A DNA stretch of 64,000 nucleotides from Neoceratodus forsteri (lineage: Eukaryota > Chordata > Ceratodontiformes > Ceratodontidae). This document shows, in pieces, positions 10,321 through 20,540 of the stretch. The DNA lies in assembly GCA_016271365.2 (NCBI GenBank), contig CM057456.1, positions 890,812,001 to 890,876,000 of the forward strand, read 5' to 3'. The notes below the pieces were generated by a model. That model made no database searches. It was given only the letters and a program-made list of their open reading frames with translations, and was not told the DNA's origin. A program made the position numbers and the translations under genes. The stretch's first letter is position 1, and each line of letters begins with the position of its first letter.

Positions 10321-11265
10321 TGCATACATATCTTGTTTTATTTGATTTGATATGGTTATGAATCTGTTATTTTGAAAGTCCCCCCCCCCTTGGGGCCTCC
10401 CTCCTCCTCATAGCCTGTATGTTATCTTAGTTTGTTTTCCTTTTCTTTCTTTATGCATTTACAATTTTTGTCAGTCCTCTGCATTGCTAGTTGCTGCTAT
10501 AATTTCCATAACTTTATTCTAAGAAATGTGTATTTGTCTATTTAGATTTTCATTGCCTTTATGTGCAGTTATCAAGTTTTCAAATATGGACAACAGCAAC
10601 AAGCATTTTTATGTCGCTCTGCCTTACATTTATTTATACAATTTTTTCCTTGTTCATTTTTCTGTCATATCCTGTTATTCCCTTTTAAAATGGATTCTAA
10701 GTTACTTATTTTGGACTGCCTAGATGTATACAAGTCTTCTGAATGTTCAGGAGACATTTTTTTCATTACTGGACTTTCTATACTTGTAGTTGTAAAGTCT
10801 CCTAAAGGACCCATGGCAATGTGCATTTTGTGTGTCTTTACCTGTTGAACTTATAATTATGTTCTTGTCCTTGTTTTTTTTTTTTTTTACTTTTTAGTCT
10901 TTCACTTGCCCTGTCTTTGCCTCTCCCCAAATGTCTGTGCTAAAATACATTGGAATTCCATGTTGTATAAATGGTTAGTTTACATTTATTTTACATTGGT
11001 TAATTCCTAAATTGCTGTGTTAAAATTTTCCAGTCTCTAAATTAAGTTAATGGGGTATTTTTTCATGCATTTGTGTTCATGTTGCTGGGTTTTTATGGTT
11101 GTGGTATTCTTTTAATTGATATGCTTGCTACTGACTGCTATATACGGCACCACCACATATAGAGACACACCCCCTGATGAAGGGTCACGTGAAGACCTGA
11201 AGCACCAGGGTATTTTGCCACTGTTTCTGGAGCTCTTCCACCATAAATATTTTTACTTGCGTGAA
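10321..11265 (+). mobile_element. Probable 3' UTR of the Penelope-like element
   Basis: AT-rich non-coding sequence downstream of the endonuclease. Near 11166 it holds CCCCTGATGAAGGGTCACGT. A CCTGATGAAG-type phrase close to the 3' end is common in vertebrate Penelope-like and related elements. The boundary is not visible, so the end coordinate is approximate. A T-run lies at about 10877-10890. Confidence 0.4.
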
Positions 11266-11765
11266 AACCTTTCTGGTCTTCCATCTTTTGTCACTAGTCT
11301 TCCCAGGATGTGCAGCTCTAGCTGTATGCATTTTCGGTAAAAGAGACCTGTTTAGTTTCAAGCTAGCACCCACATGAAGTGCTAGAGCACATGGTCTTTG
11401 TGTTTGTTTGTGTAGGTGGAGAAGCATGCACTCTTCCCACCATCGCCACCCTCCTGGAGCCCAACAAGGTCCATCCACTCTACTTATGCCTAGTCATCCT
11501 CTGGACAGCGAAGGCAGATTTGGTGGCCACTGATTGGGGCAGAAGGTCATGCATGCTTTTGCCAGTTTAGTCTGAAATCTAGCAATCTGTGTCCACATCC
11601 CAGAGAGGCAAGCATATAAGGGGCAGTCATCCCCCCAGTCTCCAGAAGGTATACTTCTAAGTTCTAGTTCATGCTTGTTACATAATTTCATTAATCATTT
11701 GTAAGTTGTATCCTGCCTGCTGTCTATGTCATGTATTCTTTTTGTGTTATTGCACCCTGTTGTAT
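11266..11765. other. No recognised feature
   Basis: Mixed-composition sequence with open frames below 100 codons on both strands and no motif I know. Confidence 0.45.
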
Positions 11766-12319
11766 TTTATTTATTTGTTTATTGAAATGTTTCACCAGGA
11801 TGTCACACTGAACAATAAGTTGCTTGTCTCCCAGTGTAACCTGGGGGAAGGGTACAGGGAGTCTGCATACAGAAATACATTATAAACAGTACAATGTAAC
11901 AGGTAGTACAGTAAACATTGCATGAAATTAAACAGTTATTACAGTGGTACAAAATACAAAGTACACAGAGTAATTGCGCATAACAATAATTGGACATCTT
12001 AAAGTGCGAGACTTAAAACATAAGTGCAATCACAAATACGGTTACAGACCCTGAATGGAGATGGGGAGCTAGAGGGAGAGGAGGAGGGTTGTGTTAGGAT
12101 TGTGAAAAACAGGTACAGTTTGAGGAGAGGAAGTTTTGGAGGACAGTGGAGAGGGAAGGAAGGGAGGATGAGTGGTGAATTTGTGGAGGGAGGGCATTCC
12201 AAATTTTGGGGAAGCAGCATTTAAAGGCCAATTGACCTGCCAATGTGGAGCAAAGGGGGACTACAAGGGTTCATGAATCTGAAGCCATAAGAAATGAGTG
12301 GGAGGAGGAAGAGAAGGAG

Positions 12320-12354
<35 letters not shown>

Positions 12355-12622
12355 GGAGGCTAGATATGGAGGTAGTGAGCCAAGTCAGAATTTAGAGACA
12401 AGTTTGGTGCAGTGGGAAAGGTACCTGTTAGTAAGTGAAGGGAAGGGAGTGATAGAGAACACAGTGGTGAGTATGTACAGGAGAGTAAAGCGTAAAGTGG
12501 CAGAAAGAGTTGAAAAGGGGGTCCAATCTGGATAGGGTGGATTTGGGAGTGGCACTGTAGACTACTTCACAGTAGTCAAAGATAGGGAGGATCATCTTTT
12601 GGACAATCGCATGCCTCTCCTG
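11766..12622 (-). pseudogene. LINE C (L2-type) 3' end with RT C-terminal fragment
   Basis: On the minus strand from 12622: RHAIVQKMILPIFDYCEVVY (thumb-side block of L2-type RTs, near 12600), then STLSRLDPLFNSFCHF (near 12545), LGSLPPYLASS (near 12370) and FKCCFPKIWNALPPQI (near 12220). The last is the conserved tail that reads W-N-x-L-P in this group. The 3' UTR runs to about 11766, ending in a TTTATTTATTTG-type tail on the plus strand. The copy is 5'-truncated and frameshifted. The (GA)n run at 12325-12352 sits inside the decayed coding part. Confidence 0.78.
12325..12352. repeat. (GA)n microsatellite
   Basis: A run of AG dinucleotides (about 13 units) inside LINE C's decayed C-terminal region. 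Confidence 0.9.
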
Positions 12623-12720
12623 TGTCCTACCTGAATACAGGCATTTACTTGTCTAGTGTACCTTAACCAGTAAACAAACATGAAATAAATAAATAAATAA
12701 ATAAATAAATAAAGTAAATA
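12623..12720 (+). mobile_element. 3' terminal scrap of a LINE of the same family as LINE D
   Basis: CCTGAATACAGGCATTTAC, CTTGTCTAGTGTACCTTAACC, then AACAAACATG and (AAAT)n. The same order (CCTGAAAATAGGCACTTGG, CTGTCTAGTGTGCTTATCC, AACAAAAGC, AAATAAAT repeats) ends LINE D at about 43,672-43,742. This is therefore a ~100 bp 3' remnant of the same family, in plus orientation, abutting LINE C. Confidence 0.82.
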
Positions 12721-13424
12721 AAAGTCTCCAGAAAGACTGTGGTTACATAACCATTGCACAGAACCACTCCCATGATCATGACTTTCCTTTACTTAATGTT
12801 TATGCAAGCTCAGTTTTATCTTTCTACCTCCTTACTACTCCCCTGGTACTTCTACCCTTATGTCTCCCTTTTGCTTCCCTGGAACTAGTTTGTTACAATA
12901 CCCAAGATAAAGTATATCCTGCTTTCCCTTTCTTAACCCTCCTACCTGTTCCTACTTTTTCTTGGCAGTCTACTGCCCTCACACACTTTTACTGTGGATA
13001 CAAGCTGTAGCTACCTACCCCCTAGCTGTCTGTCACAGTATACCGTAAGCATTTATGAGTTACCACCTACTTTATTCTGGTGTCCCATCTGTTTAGTCTC
13101 CTGCGAACCTATGTTTTGCTTGCAGACATCCTACAGATACACCAAACACAGATGGCCTACTCCTGCTCTGGGCCACTCACATGATGGGACATGAGTGTGA
13201 TTGGATACACTGGGTGTTATTCCATTTGTCTCTCCTTCCTGCTTCCTGGTGTTTCCTGACTGCCTGTTTCCTCAAAGCCTGCTTCAGCTACTCCCCTATT
13301 CTAACATTTTTTCACAAAGTGTAATTAACCACGCAAGCCACAAAAGACTGCAAATATTCTCACAGCTAGGTTCCCTCCCTGGCTAATAAAAGTTTCAGAA
13401 AAAAAAAAACAGTGATCCAAAATA
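12721..13424. other. No recognised feature
   Basis: C/T-rich sequence with short open frames and no identifiable motif. It ends where the DIRS right terminus begins. Confidence 0.45.
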
Positions 13425-13974
13425 TGTAAATTACATAATTACTGTAGTTGTTGATCTTCCAGAATATCTTCACCACTGATTACCACTTGTGGGTCAAAGC
13501 CAGAGGCTCTAGGATCCCACAGGAGCCACAACATTTCTGGTAGGGGCTGGTGATGGGAGAGGCCCTGGGCACATCACTGCATACACTCGCTGGTATATAG
13601 CAGTGCCAGCCCTCAACCAGCTCAGTACCTTTTTTACTGAGGAGTTGAGCCGCATGAACTTAATGAGTAGTAACCTATGCCCTTAACCTAAGGACATAAG
13701 ATAGCCCTTGTGGTCCATATAAGAAGGGCCACAAAACCCAGTAACACAAAGTCTTCACAGCTTAAACCAGGTACAATGGGGTGAAGACCACAACACAACA
13801 ATACTGGAGTGAGTCTAGGGGATGGTGGGCAGGTGTGGTAATCAATGGTGAAGATATTCTGGAAGATCAGCAATTCTGGTAAGTATGCAGTTTACATATC
13901 TTCCAATAATTAATCTTTACCATTGATTCCCACCTGTGGGTCAGAATACCAAGCTCATAAAAAGTGCCCCATTC

Positions 13975-14923
13975 TAGGGAAGCTGGAGCTCAGGGCTCAC
14001 TCAGGATAGTAATCCATTCAAAACGGTCCTGCCAAAGTTGGCATGCTGCCTGGCATGGATGTCCAGCGCATAGTGCTTGGTAAAGATGTGCACTGTGCTC
14101 CAAGTTGCAGCTCTGCAAATTTTACTAGCAGGTATAGAGTATACCTCTAGTCCCAGGAATCCAATGTGGCCCAGCATCTGTAATGAAAAGCACAGTGGGA
14201 GGAGTCTGCATCAGATAAGGGCATTGACAATGATGTACAGTATCTGGAGAGAATGAGACTCCCCAGAAAATATTTTCCATTTATTTTGCCAATCTGGTTA
14301 TAGTACTGTATCACTGCAAATGATACAGTACTATAACCAGACAGGCAACATAAATGACTGAAAATATTTTCTAGTGAGTGCGTCTCATTCTCTTCAGATG
14401 CTGTACAGTGCAGAATGGATCTCTGCCAGGGAAGCAGCAATCACTCTGGTGGAATGGGCATTAACCTTGCCCTCCAATTTGACCTGAGCTACAGCATAGC
14501 AGTAACAAAGGTTATTTGCAATCTAGGCAGAAAAGCACTTCATTATAACAGGTTGTCCCATTTGAGTAGAGTCAAAAGAGACAAAGAGTTGTTTGGACTG
14601 TCAGAAGTCCTTAGTCCTGTCCAGGTAAAACCTAAAGAGACCCTAATAACATTCCATGAGAGGAGAATCCCTTCTCCCTCTTTCTGGATGTTGGCAAAGT
14701 AGGCAGGCAGCATTATAGCCTGATTAAGTTGGAAGTCAGACACCTTAGGTAAAAACTTGGGGTGCATATGGAGAAGTACCTTATCTCTATGAAAAACAGT
14801 ATATGGATGATCTGTGACAAAGGCATGGATTTCAGATACTCTGCATGGCGATGTGATAGTCAGCAGAAATGCTACTTTCCAAGTTAGAAATTTTAAGTCA
14901 CAAGTCAGCTTGCAAGTGAGCAT
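13975..14923 (-). pseudogene. DIRS tyrosine recombinase (broken)
   Basis: The recombinase would integrate a circular cDNA of a DIRS element. The minus strand reads DMLTCKLTCDLKFL-like codons, then SPCRVSEIHAFVTDHPYT (first catalytic Arg in the RVSE block, near 14,840), FHRDKVLLHMHPKFLPKV (near 14,790), AHSTR (HxxR catalytic box, about 14,446-14,460) followed by VIAASLAEIHSA, then after the MITE ICRAATWSTVHIFTKHYALD (near 14,100, with the likely nucleophile Tyr in TKHY). One or two stops and the 166-bp MITE between the HxxR box and the Tyr make it inactive. The assignment rests on the linear order of these blocks. Confidence 0.8.
14238..14403. mobile_element. Palindromic MITE with TA target site (Tc1/mariner-like)
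   Basis: A 166-bp near-perfect foldback. The left arm starts CAGTATCTGGAGAGAATGAG and the right arm, read inverted, starts CAGCATCTGAAGAGAATGAG. The arms meet around 14,315-14,322 at ATCACTGCAAATGAT. TA flanks it at 14,236-14,237 and 14,404-14,405, as expected for a TA duplication. Removing it rejoins the DIRS recombinase frame, which supports the boundaries. It has no coding capacity. Confidence 0.85.
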
Positions 14924-14934
14924 ATCCAGCGCAA

Positions 14935-15639
14935 GTTTTTTGTTTTAACTTTCTTTATTAAGAAGAAAACAGTATACATCAATAACTTGCATTACCACAT
15001 AATGGAAATACATAGCAATTTTCTTTTTGTATCCCTCCCCCCCATCTAGTGTGTACATCATGTGCTCCTCCATGTGGCAAAGAGGAAAGGTTTGTGTTGT
15101 TACTTTTTATAACATTATGAAACATTAAAGAAAAAAAACAACAAACATCATAATACAAAACTAAGGAGGATGCTGGTATGAAGGTAGAGCTTAACAACTG
15201 TCCTTCTGTTTTGGAGTTTCTCTGTCCCTGCTCTGGCTGGCCTAGAGGTATAGCAGGGTGCTGTCCTTGCAGGCCCTTGATGTGCTGAGTTAACTTGCCT
15301 ATGGAGACTGCTGAGTCTCAGTCCCTATCTTTGGGATGATTTGCCTCCTGGTTAGTCAGATCTTCTCCCTTTTTGGTCAGCTCCCACCTAGTCCACCTTT
15401 TGATGTAAGCTTTACCCTTATGTTGGACCTGGAATGTCAGTCTTGCCATTTCAGCTTTTTCCTCAGTCACCCCTTCCCCGTCCTTTACTTGAGGTGGGTC
15501 TATCTGTAGCCATTCTCATATGATGGTCTTTAAGGCCGTAATTCCACAGATGTACAAAAGATATATGGTCTCCTTCCCCTTTAGATTAGCTGGTGGGAAG
15601 CCTGGTATTAGCTCAGCACCTGTAGTTATCTCCAGGCTA
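14935..15639 (-). pseudogene. L1/Tx1-type LINE, 3' end
   Basis: Read on the minus strand, 15,640-15,180 resembles the extreme C-terminus of an L1/Tx1 ORF2: ETIYLLYICGITALKTI, WEWLQIDPPQ, EMARLTFQVQHKGKAYIK and RWTRWELTKKGED. AT-rich 3' UTR follows to about 14,940, where the plus strand has TTCTTTATTAAG, a plausible inverted A-rich tail. It sits between the DIRS fragment and the Gmr1 LTR. Identity is moderate because only the weakly conserved end is present. Confidence 0.5.
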
Positions 15640-16219
15640 TGGTAGGGTTGGACCGTACCCTTGCATTTGAGGGACTTTTTCCTCCCCCTTCTTTAAGTCT
15701 GTTGCAATAGCGCAGTCTCTCTCCTCTGGTTTTGTTTTCCTATTCCTCTTTGATTTTCTTCTGTCAGACTGGCTGCCTACAGACCCCGTCCCCCCTTTTC
15801 TTCATGCATCCTCAAACCCCTTTCTTTGTCCCTTACAAATTGGTAGCATAGCTACCCTAAACTGCAGTATAAGGAAAGAAAAGCTATGTGTCAGGAGGGT
15901 ACAATCTCTCGAAGAGTAAAAAAATGTATAAATTGTCCCCTGCAACATTTTCCTTGTTTGTCTCCATTGCAGGTGTATTATTCTTTGTACTTGGTACGCT
16001 GTATTTGCATAGTCGTGATGCAGCTAGCTAAGAGCTGCTCATCTCTCTGACAGGGTGGACTGCATAGCAACTGTAAATATTTTGATTTAACATTGTATGT
16101 CCTTCAGCCATCCCAGTTTTACTACTTCTCTGAACGAGACATGCATTTTTGCTTATTTTTCCTTTAGGGCTGTGAAGCCCAATTTTAAGTAAAAAATAAG
16201 AAAAAAAAATTTAGCATTA

Positions 16220-16701
16220 GAGGGGACAGGAATTGATTACTTATGTGCAGCTGTTTGAAATGTCTCTATTTTCATAAATTATATTCATACCTCTAAAGGA
16301 TCCCTATTTAACTGTGCCTGAATAAAAGCTGAAGCTGTCAGTTGTGTTTTGTACTGCTTTCTTTGTATGAACAACATTCTGTGCAGTTTCTTTCATGGAA
16401 CCAAGAATTTGGAGTTTTGACTGTCACTTCATGGTTTCAGACATGTGAGCATGAACTTATCACTACAGTGCCCACGGTTCTAAACCCAGGAAGTGACATT
16501 GTCAAAGCTCCAAATTCTTGGTTCCATAAAAGGAACTGCACAGAATGTTGTTCATACAAAGAAAACAATACAAAACACAATTGACAGCTTCAGCTTTTAT
16601 TCAGGCACAGTTAAATAACAATCCTTTAGAGGTATGAATATAATTTATGAAAATAGAGACATTACAAGCTGCTGCACATAAGTAACCAGTTCCTGTCCCC
16701 T
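16220..16701. mobile_element. 482-bp palindromic MITE, Harbinger-like
   Basis: Two arms of about 220 bp in inverted orientation, starting AGGGGACAGGAA at the left and ending TTCCTGTCCCCT at the right, with a ~45 bp loop centred near 16,460. The inverted Gmr1 LTR copy 2 lacks it and reads straight through GCATTAATTTGG. That places the insertion precisely and gives a TTA target duplication (16,217-16,219 and 16,702-16,704). A three-base TWA target and a G-rich end suggest PIF/Harbinger; this is inferred from ends only. Confidence 0.83.
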
Positions 16702-16720
16702 TTAATTTGGTGCCTACCTG

Positions 16721-16898
16721 CAGTAGCGGCTCTAGCCACAAATGGTTACCAGGGCACAGCTGGGGCACAACACATGGCAGCCAGGGCACTGATATATTGT
16801 TACCACGGGGGAAGCTCTGCATCATATGGGGCACCAACTGGGCACAGCATTTTACTAAGAGAGTTGTGCCCTGGCGGCTCTGTGTAGAGCCGCCACTG
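16721..16898. mobile_element. 178-bp hAT-like MITE with 8-bp target duplication
   Basis: The ends are CAGTAGCGGCTCTAG at the left and the inverted form GTAGAGCCGCCACTG at the right. CCTACCTG flanks it at 16,713-16,720 and 16,899-16,906, an exact 8-bp duplication. LTR copy 2 has a single CCTACCTG there. An 8-bp duplication and a CAG start fit the hAT superfamily. No transposase is encoded. Confidence 0.88.
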
Positions 16899-17581
16899 CC
16901 TACCTGACTTTGGCGCCCTCAATAATAAAGAATATGGTGCAGATTCAGGCTGCTGATCATTATCCAAGAGTTGGGAAAGAAGTACCAACATTTGCAATAA
17001 CTTGTTATTAATTTATTTTGTGTTAACACAAACTCCAAAGCAACCTTTTTCTATTTTTATCTGCGTTTTGGGCTGTCAAGTTATGGAACGCCGAGAGGAG
17101 TAAGAGGAGAAGCGCGCTGTCTCTCCTTCTCCCTCTCCAGCATTCTAAACTCCTCGGCAGTATACTGTTCTATACAAATAAACATGTACATAACATGCCT
17201 TCTGAAAACCTCGTCTCAAACAAAGTTATGAATATTTTTTTCTGCACTTTGGGTTAGTCTTGCTAATGCCAATTAATCACAGGGAAAGCATATCTGCATA
17301 TAATACGAGGCCCCTATAGGAGTCAGCAGGCCTGAATGACAGGGATTTTATTCGAAAGCCCAGGCAATGACATCACAAGATGGGAGGAGTGTAAACTAAT
17401 TTGATATTCATTTATTTTCATAACAGAATGGGAAAGGTTAACAAAGTTTTGGGTGTGCATATACAATTGGTTTTCATCTTTTCTTTGTATGTAAAAATGT
17501 TATGCTTTCTATGATTACTGAATTTATAAGTTATTTTACTTTGTATAGGAAAGGGGCAGATCACATGGTATCCAGGGGAGT

Positions 17582-17590
17582 GTATATAAG
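17582..17590 (+). promoter_or_regulatory. TATA-like box in Gmr1 LTR
   Basis: GTATATAAG within the LTR, conserved in sense and context in LTR copy 2 (inverted, near 29,670, where it has decayed to a TATAAGCC-like form). It would set the 5' end of element RNA. Confidence 0.5.
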
Positions 17591-17880
17591 CCTTGTACCT
17601 GAGAGGCAAACTAGATTCGATGGTCTGAAGAGTCCTGATCTACACAACAGGACATGCAAGCCTTCATATCTTCTACATGCAAATAATTGGAAGGAGGCCT
17701 TGTGAAGCCTGTGATTCCTCCTATTGTAAAACTTCTATTAGAATTCTTGTAAGCTGTTTTTTCATATATAAATATATATCTATATCTATATAGTTTTTTA
17801 ATAAAAATGATGCAGTTTGCGTATTGAAACTTTCAAGTCATGTGTTTTGTCCATCTGTCCTACTCCCCTCCGCAGACTTC

Positions 17881-18583
17881 ATGTTAGAAGTGGGATATTC
17901 TGGAACATCTGGACTGGGCTGGGGACATTTCCAGTGGATATCACCCTAATATCCAGATGGGCAGATGCACCAGGAGTAATGATGAGAGCTGCTAGACAAC
18001 AAAACCTAAAAAGGGTCTTGACTCGAGTCATGGCTGAGAAATTTGGCGAGAAGCCTCTTCCTGGGGTCGACATGGGGACCAGAGAATAACAAAACCTGAA
18101 ACCCCATTCAACACCAGCATGCATGAGACAGGGGAAGACATATCAGATGAACCTACCATGAACATCAGCGAGCTGTTGAGATAACTCTGTGTCAAGCAGA
18201 TGGAGCGGGAAACTGACAGGCAGAGGCAGGGTGAAAAATGGGCCGACATTATGAGAGCTATACAAGCCTTAGGGACTAGACAACCAACTAGATCCATGGA
18301 GTCCCCTAAAGATATAAAACTGATTAAAATGACTGAAACAGATGATGTAGAAGTTTTTCTTACAACCTTTGAGAGGATTGCCAGGGCATGTACATGACCC
18401 AGGGACCGATGATTTGTACAACTGGCTCCCTACTTAACCAGACAGACACAACTAGCCTACAGTCATATGGAAAGCAGAGCTATTGAAAACTATGACTGGG
18501 TAAAACAGGAGATTTGATGGAGATATGATATTACTATAGAGACACAGAGACAAAGATTTTGATCCTTAAAATTACAATCTACA
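17881..18583 (+). pseudogene. Gmr1-like gag, first part
   Basis: Gag N-terminal and capsid start. Readable blocks: MRAARQQNLKRVLTRVMAEK (near 17,985), the frame 18,200-18,397 ending KMTETDDVEVFLTTFERIAR, and after a frame change TRQTQLAYSHMESRAIENYD and TIETQRQRF (near 18,540). The blocks TETDDVEVFLTTFE and AYSHM are typical of the capsid of Gmr1-type Gypsy elements. The coding sense is cut at 18,583 by the L1/Tx1 insertion and continues at 22,372. Several stops break it. Confidence 0.72.
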
Positions 18584-18599
18584 TTTCGGCCACATTACC

Positions 18600-19255
18600 A
18601 GAGGGTCAATTGATATCCACTGGAGACTGGAACTGTGTAGAGTATCCTAATCGGGATAGAACTCTTATCTCCCAAGAAAGGAGATGGGGCCCATTATAGA
18701 TTATTAAGAACCCTGGTTTCTGAGGGTGGCTGGGTGGACCCTTGGCAGCAGCATTTTTCTAGTTCCAGGGATTACACTTTCTGTTCTCCAGCCTCGAATG
18801 CGTACACCTGCTTCAACCGGTTTTGTACCCAACAAAAATGGGTACATACATTTAAAATGATGTGTATGCACCCTATTTTGCTTTCAGATCATGCTTTGCT
18901 ATTTGGTAAAACTGAGTTTGGATCCCCAGGGTGGCTGAGATTGTGGCGTTTGAATGCCAGCTTGCTTCATGACCCACTTTTCATTGCTTCTACCAAGAAA
19001 GTTATCCAGTTATATTTAGCAGACAGTGAGGGGATGGGCATTCCCCTGAAATATGTGTGGGATGGACTGAAAGTGGTGATCAGGGGACACATGATCTCTT
19101 ATGTTTCTTTTAAGAACACAGAGTACTGGAAGCATCATTACCAACTGGAAACCCAACTGTGTCAGTTACAGAATGCTCATAAGCAGACACAAGATCCCTT
19201 TCTTTTACTTCAACTTCAGAAAGTTAAAGAAAAGCTTAATAAGTTAGTGCTGTGA
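18600..19255 (+). pseudogene. L1/Tx1 endonuclease remnant
   Basis: GDWNCVEYPNRDR (the GDWN block, near 18,625) is followed, in another frame, by the open frame 18,734-19,255. That frame holds YTFCSPASNAY-like codons, INRF-equivalent CFNRF, and ILLSDHALLF, the terminal SDH box of APE endonucleases (near 18,880). The rest is linker rich in Leu, Lys and Gln. It is 5'-truncated and frameshifted. Confidence 0.72.
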
Positions 19256-19589
19256 AGAGTGGAAAACTCCATTAATTTCAGAAATCAGAAATATTATAAG
19301 GGAGGGGATAAGGCTGGTAGAATTCTAGCTATGAGGCTATGGAAGCAAGAAGCACAGAGATATCTTCCCCTTATTATTTCAGATACCCCACCTCATGATG
19401 CTCATGTGGGACCCCAGCAGACAGTCCCAGATTGTTATGCTTATTACACTTACCTTTATACGAAGAAGAGGGATTTAGACCATGATGCTAAAGTGGATAG
19501 TTTTTTTAAATGAGATCCATTTGCCTTCCCTCCCTCACCCAGACCTAACAGGATAGTCTGGAAGCACCCTCCAAGGAGGCAGACATTTC

Positions 19590-20540
19590 TGGGGCTATGA
19601 AGGCTTTGTAATCAGGTAAGACTCTGGGTCCAAATGGAATTATTCTGAAATTTTATAAAATATTTGCCTCTGAGTTAGTCCCTTTGTTGACTAAGATCTG
19701 TAACTCCACCCATGAACCCGGAGCCTTACCAGATACTTGGGATGAGGCTTTCATAATTGTTTTACTGAAGCCCAGAAAAGAGACTACTAGGACTGTACAT
19801 TTTCATCCCATTTCACTTTTCAACTATGATTCTAAAAGTTTTACCAAAGCAATTAGTTTGAGATTACAAAAAGTGATTCTGTCACTTATTCATTTGGATC
19901 AGACAAGGTTTATCCCAAGTGGACATTTGAAAGATAATAGTAGGAAGCTGTTGAACATCTTGTTGGCCTCTCGGACTTGGCCATGGGAGTTTGTGGGAGC
20001 TGTGGTGTCAGTTGATGCAGGGAAGGCTTTTGACTGCCTTGCTTGGTCATTTGTGGTAAGTACACCATCAAAATTCCAGTTTGGTGAAAAGTTTTGCGCT
20101 TGGCTCCAGAACATGTATAATAAACCACAAGCCCATGTTAGGGTAAATGGGCTTCTCTCTCCCAGGTTTAGGATAGAGTAGTGCACCAAACAGGGGTACC
20201 CCTTCTCTCCACTACTGTTTGCTTTAAGTGTAGAGCCCTTGGTGGTGATGATACATCAGTCAAGGATTTATAGGGGCATAAATGTAGCAGGGGAGGAGCT
20301 GTGAATATCTCAATATGCAGATGACACATTACTATATCTTTCGAACCCTTTTCATACTCTCCCGATAGCTAAAGATTTGCTGTTCAGGTATGGACATATT
20401 TCTGTATTTAAAATTAATGAAGCAAAAACTGAGATTATGTGTCTTCATCATAAGGTTCTGTCTTGAACAGTTGTGGGTTTAAACAGGTGACAGGGGGCTT
20501 TAAATACTTGGGAATCTAGATTTCCTGTGGCATCACACAA
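19590..20540 (+). pseudogene. L1/Tx1 reverse transcriptase remnant
   Basis: Blocks in order: SGKTLGPNGI (near 19,615), the frame 19,684-20,181 with LPDTWDEAFIIVLLKP, FHPISLFNYDSKSF, QTRFIPSGHLKDN, VGAVVSVDAGKAFDCLAW (motif A, near 20,005) and FGEKFCAWLQNMYNKPQA. After a stop come TKQGYPFSPLLFAL (motif B, near 20,185) and ISQYADDTLLYLS (motif C, near 20,310). The catalytic Asp residues survive but stops lie between the blocks. The wording is L1/Tx1-like and unlike the CR1 and L2 LINEs elsewhere here. Confidence 0.82.

Larger units (their letters stand above)
13425..14930 (-). mobile_element. DIRS-like retrotransposon, recombinase end
   Basis: The 3' part of a minus-strand DIRS-type element: tyrosine recombinase coding (14,923 to 13,975), then a junction at about 13,960-13,845 where two oppositely facing copies of the terminal repeat abut, then a ~370 bp non-coding piece, then the outer terminal repeat at about 13,480-13,425. 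The terminal-repeat phrase ATCTTCACCACTGATTACCAC with TGTGGGTC after it is a diverged form of the one ending the larger DIRS element at 22.8-27.2 kb. The back-to-back terminal repeat may be the internal complementary region known from DIRS elements. The 5' part (ORF1, RT, RNase H) is missing; an L1/Tx1 tail starts at about 14,935. Confidence 0.72.
15640..17880 (+). repeat. LTR of Gmr1-like element copy 1
   Basis: A non-coding segment matched along its length by an inverted copy at 29,219-30,979. Shared landmarks: GGTTGGACC near the start, CTGTCTCTCTCCTCTGGTTTTG-like phrases, GGGAAAGGTTAAC, a TATATAAGCC promoter-like box at 17,582-17,590, and a 3' end GTCCATCTGTCCTACTC. Without two inserted MITEs it would be about 1.56 kb; copy 2 is about 1.76 kb with an expanded TA/CA run. 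Gag-like coding follows at once. Exact LTR ends and the primer-binding site could not be fixed. Confidence 0.75.

Noticed and set aside
12245..12535. Glu/Arg-rich plus frame
   Set aside because: It is opposite LINE C's C-terminal remnant and includes the (GA)n run.
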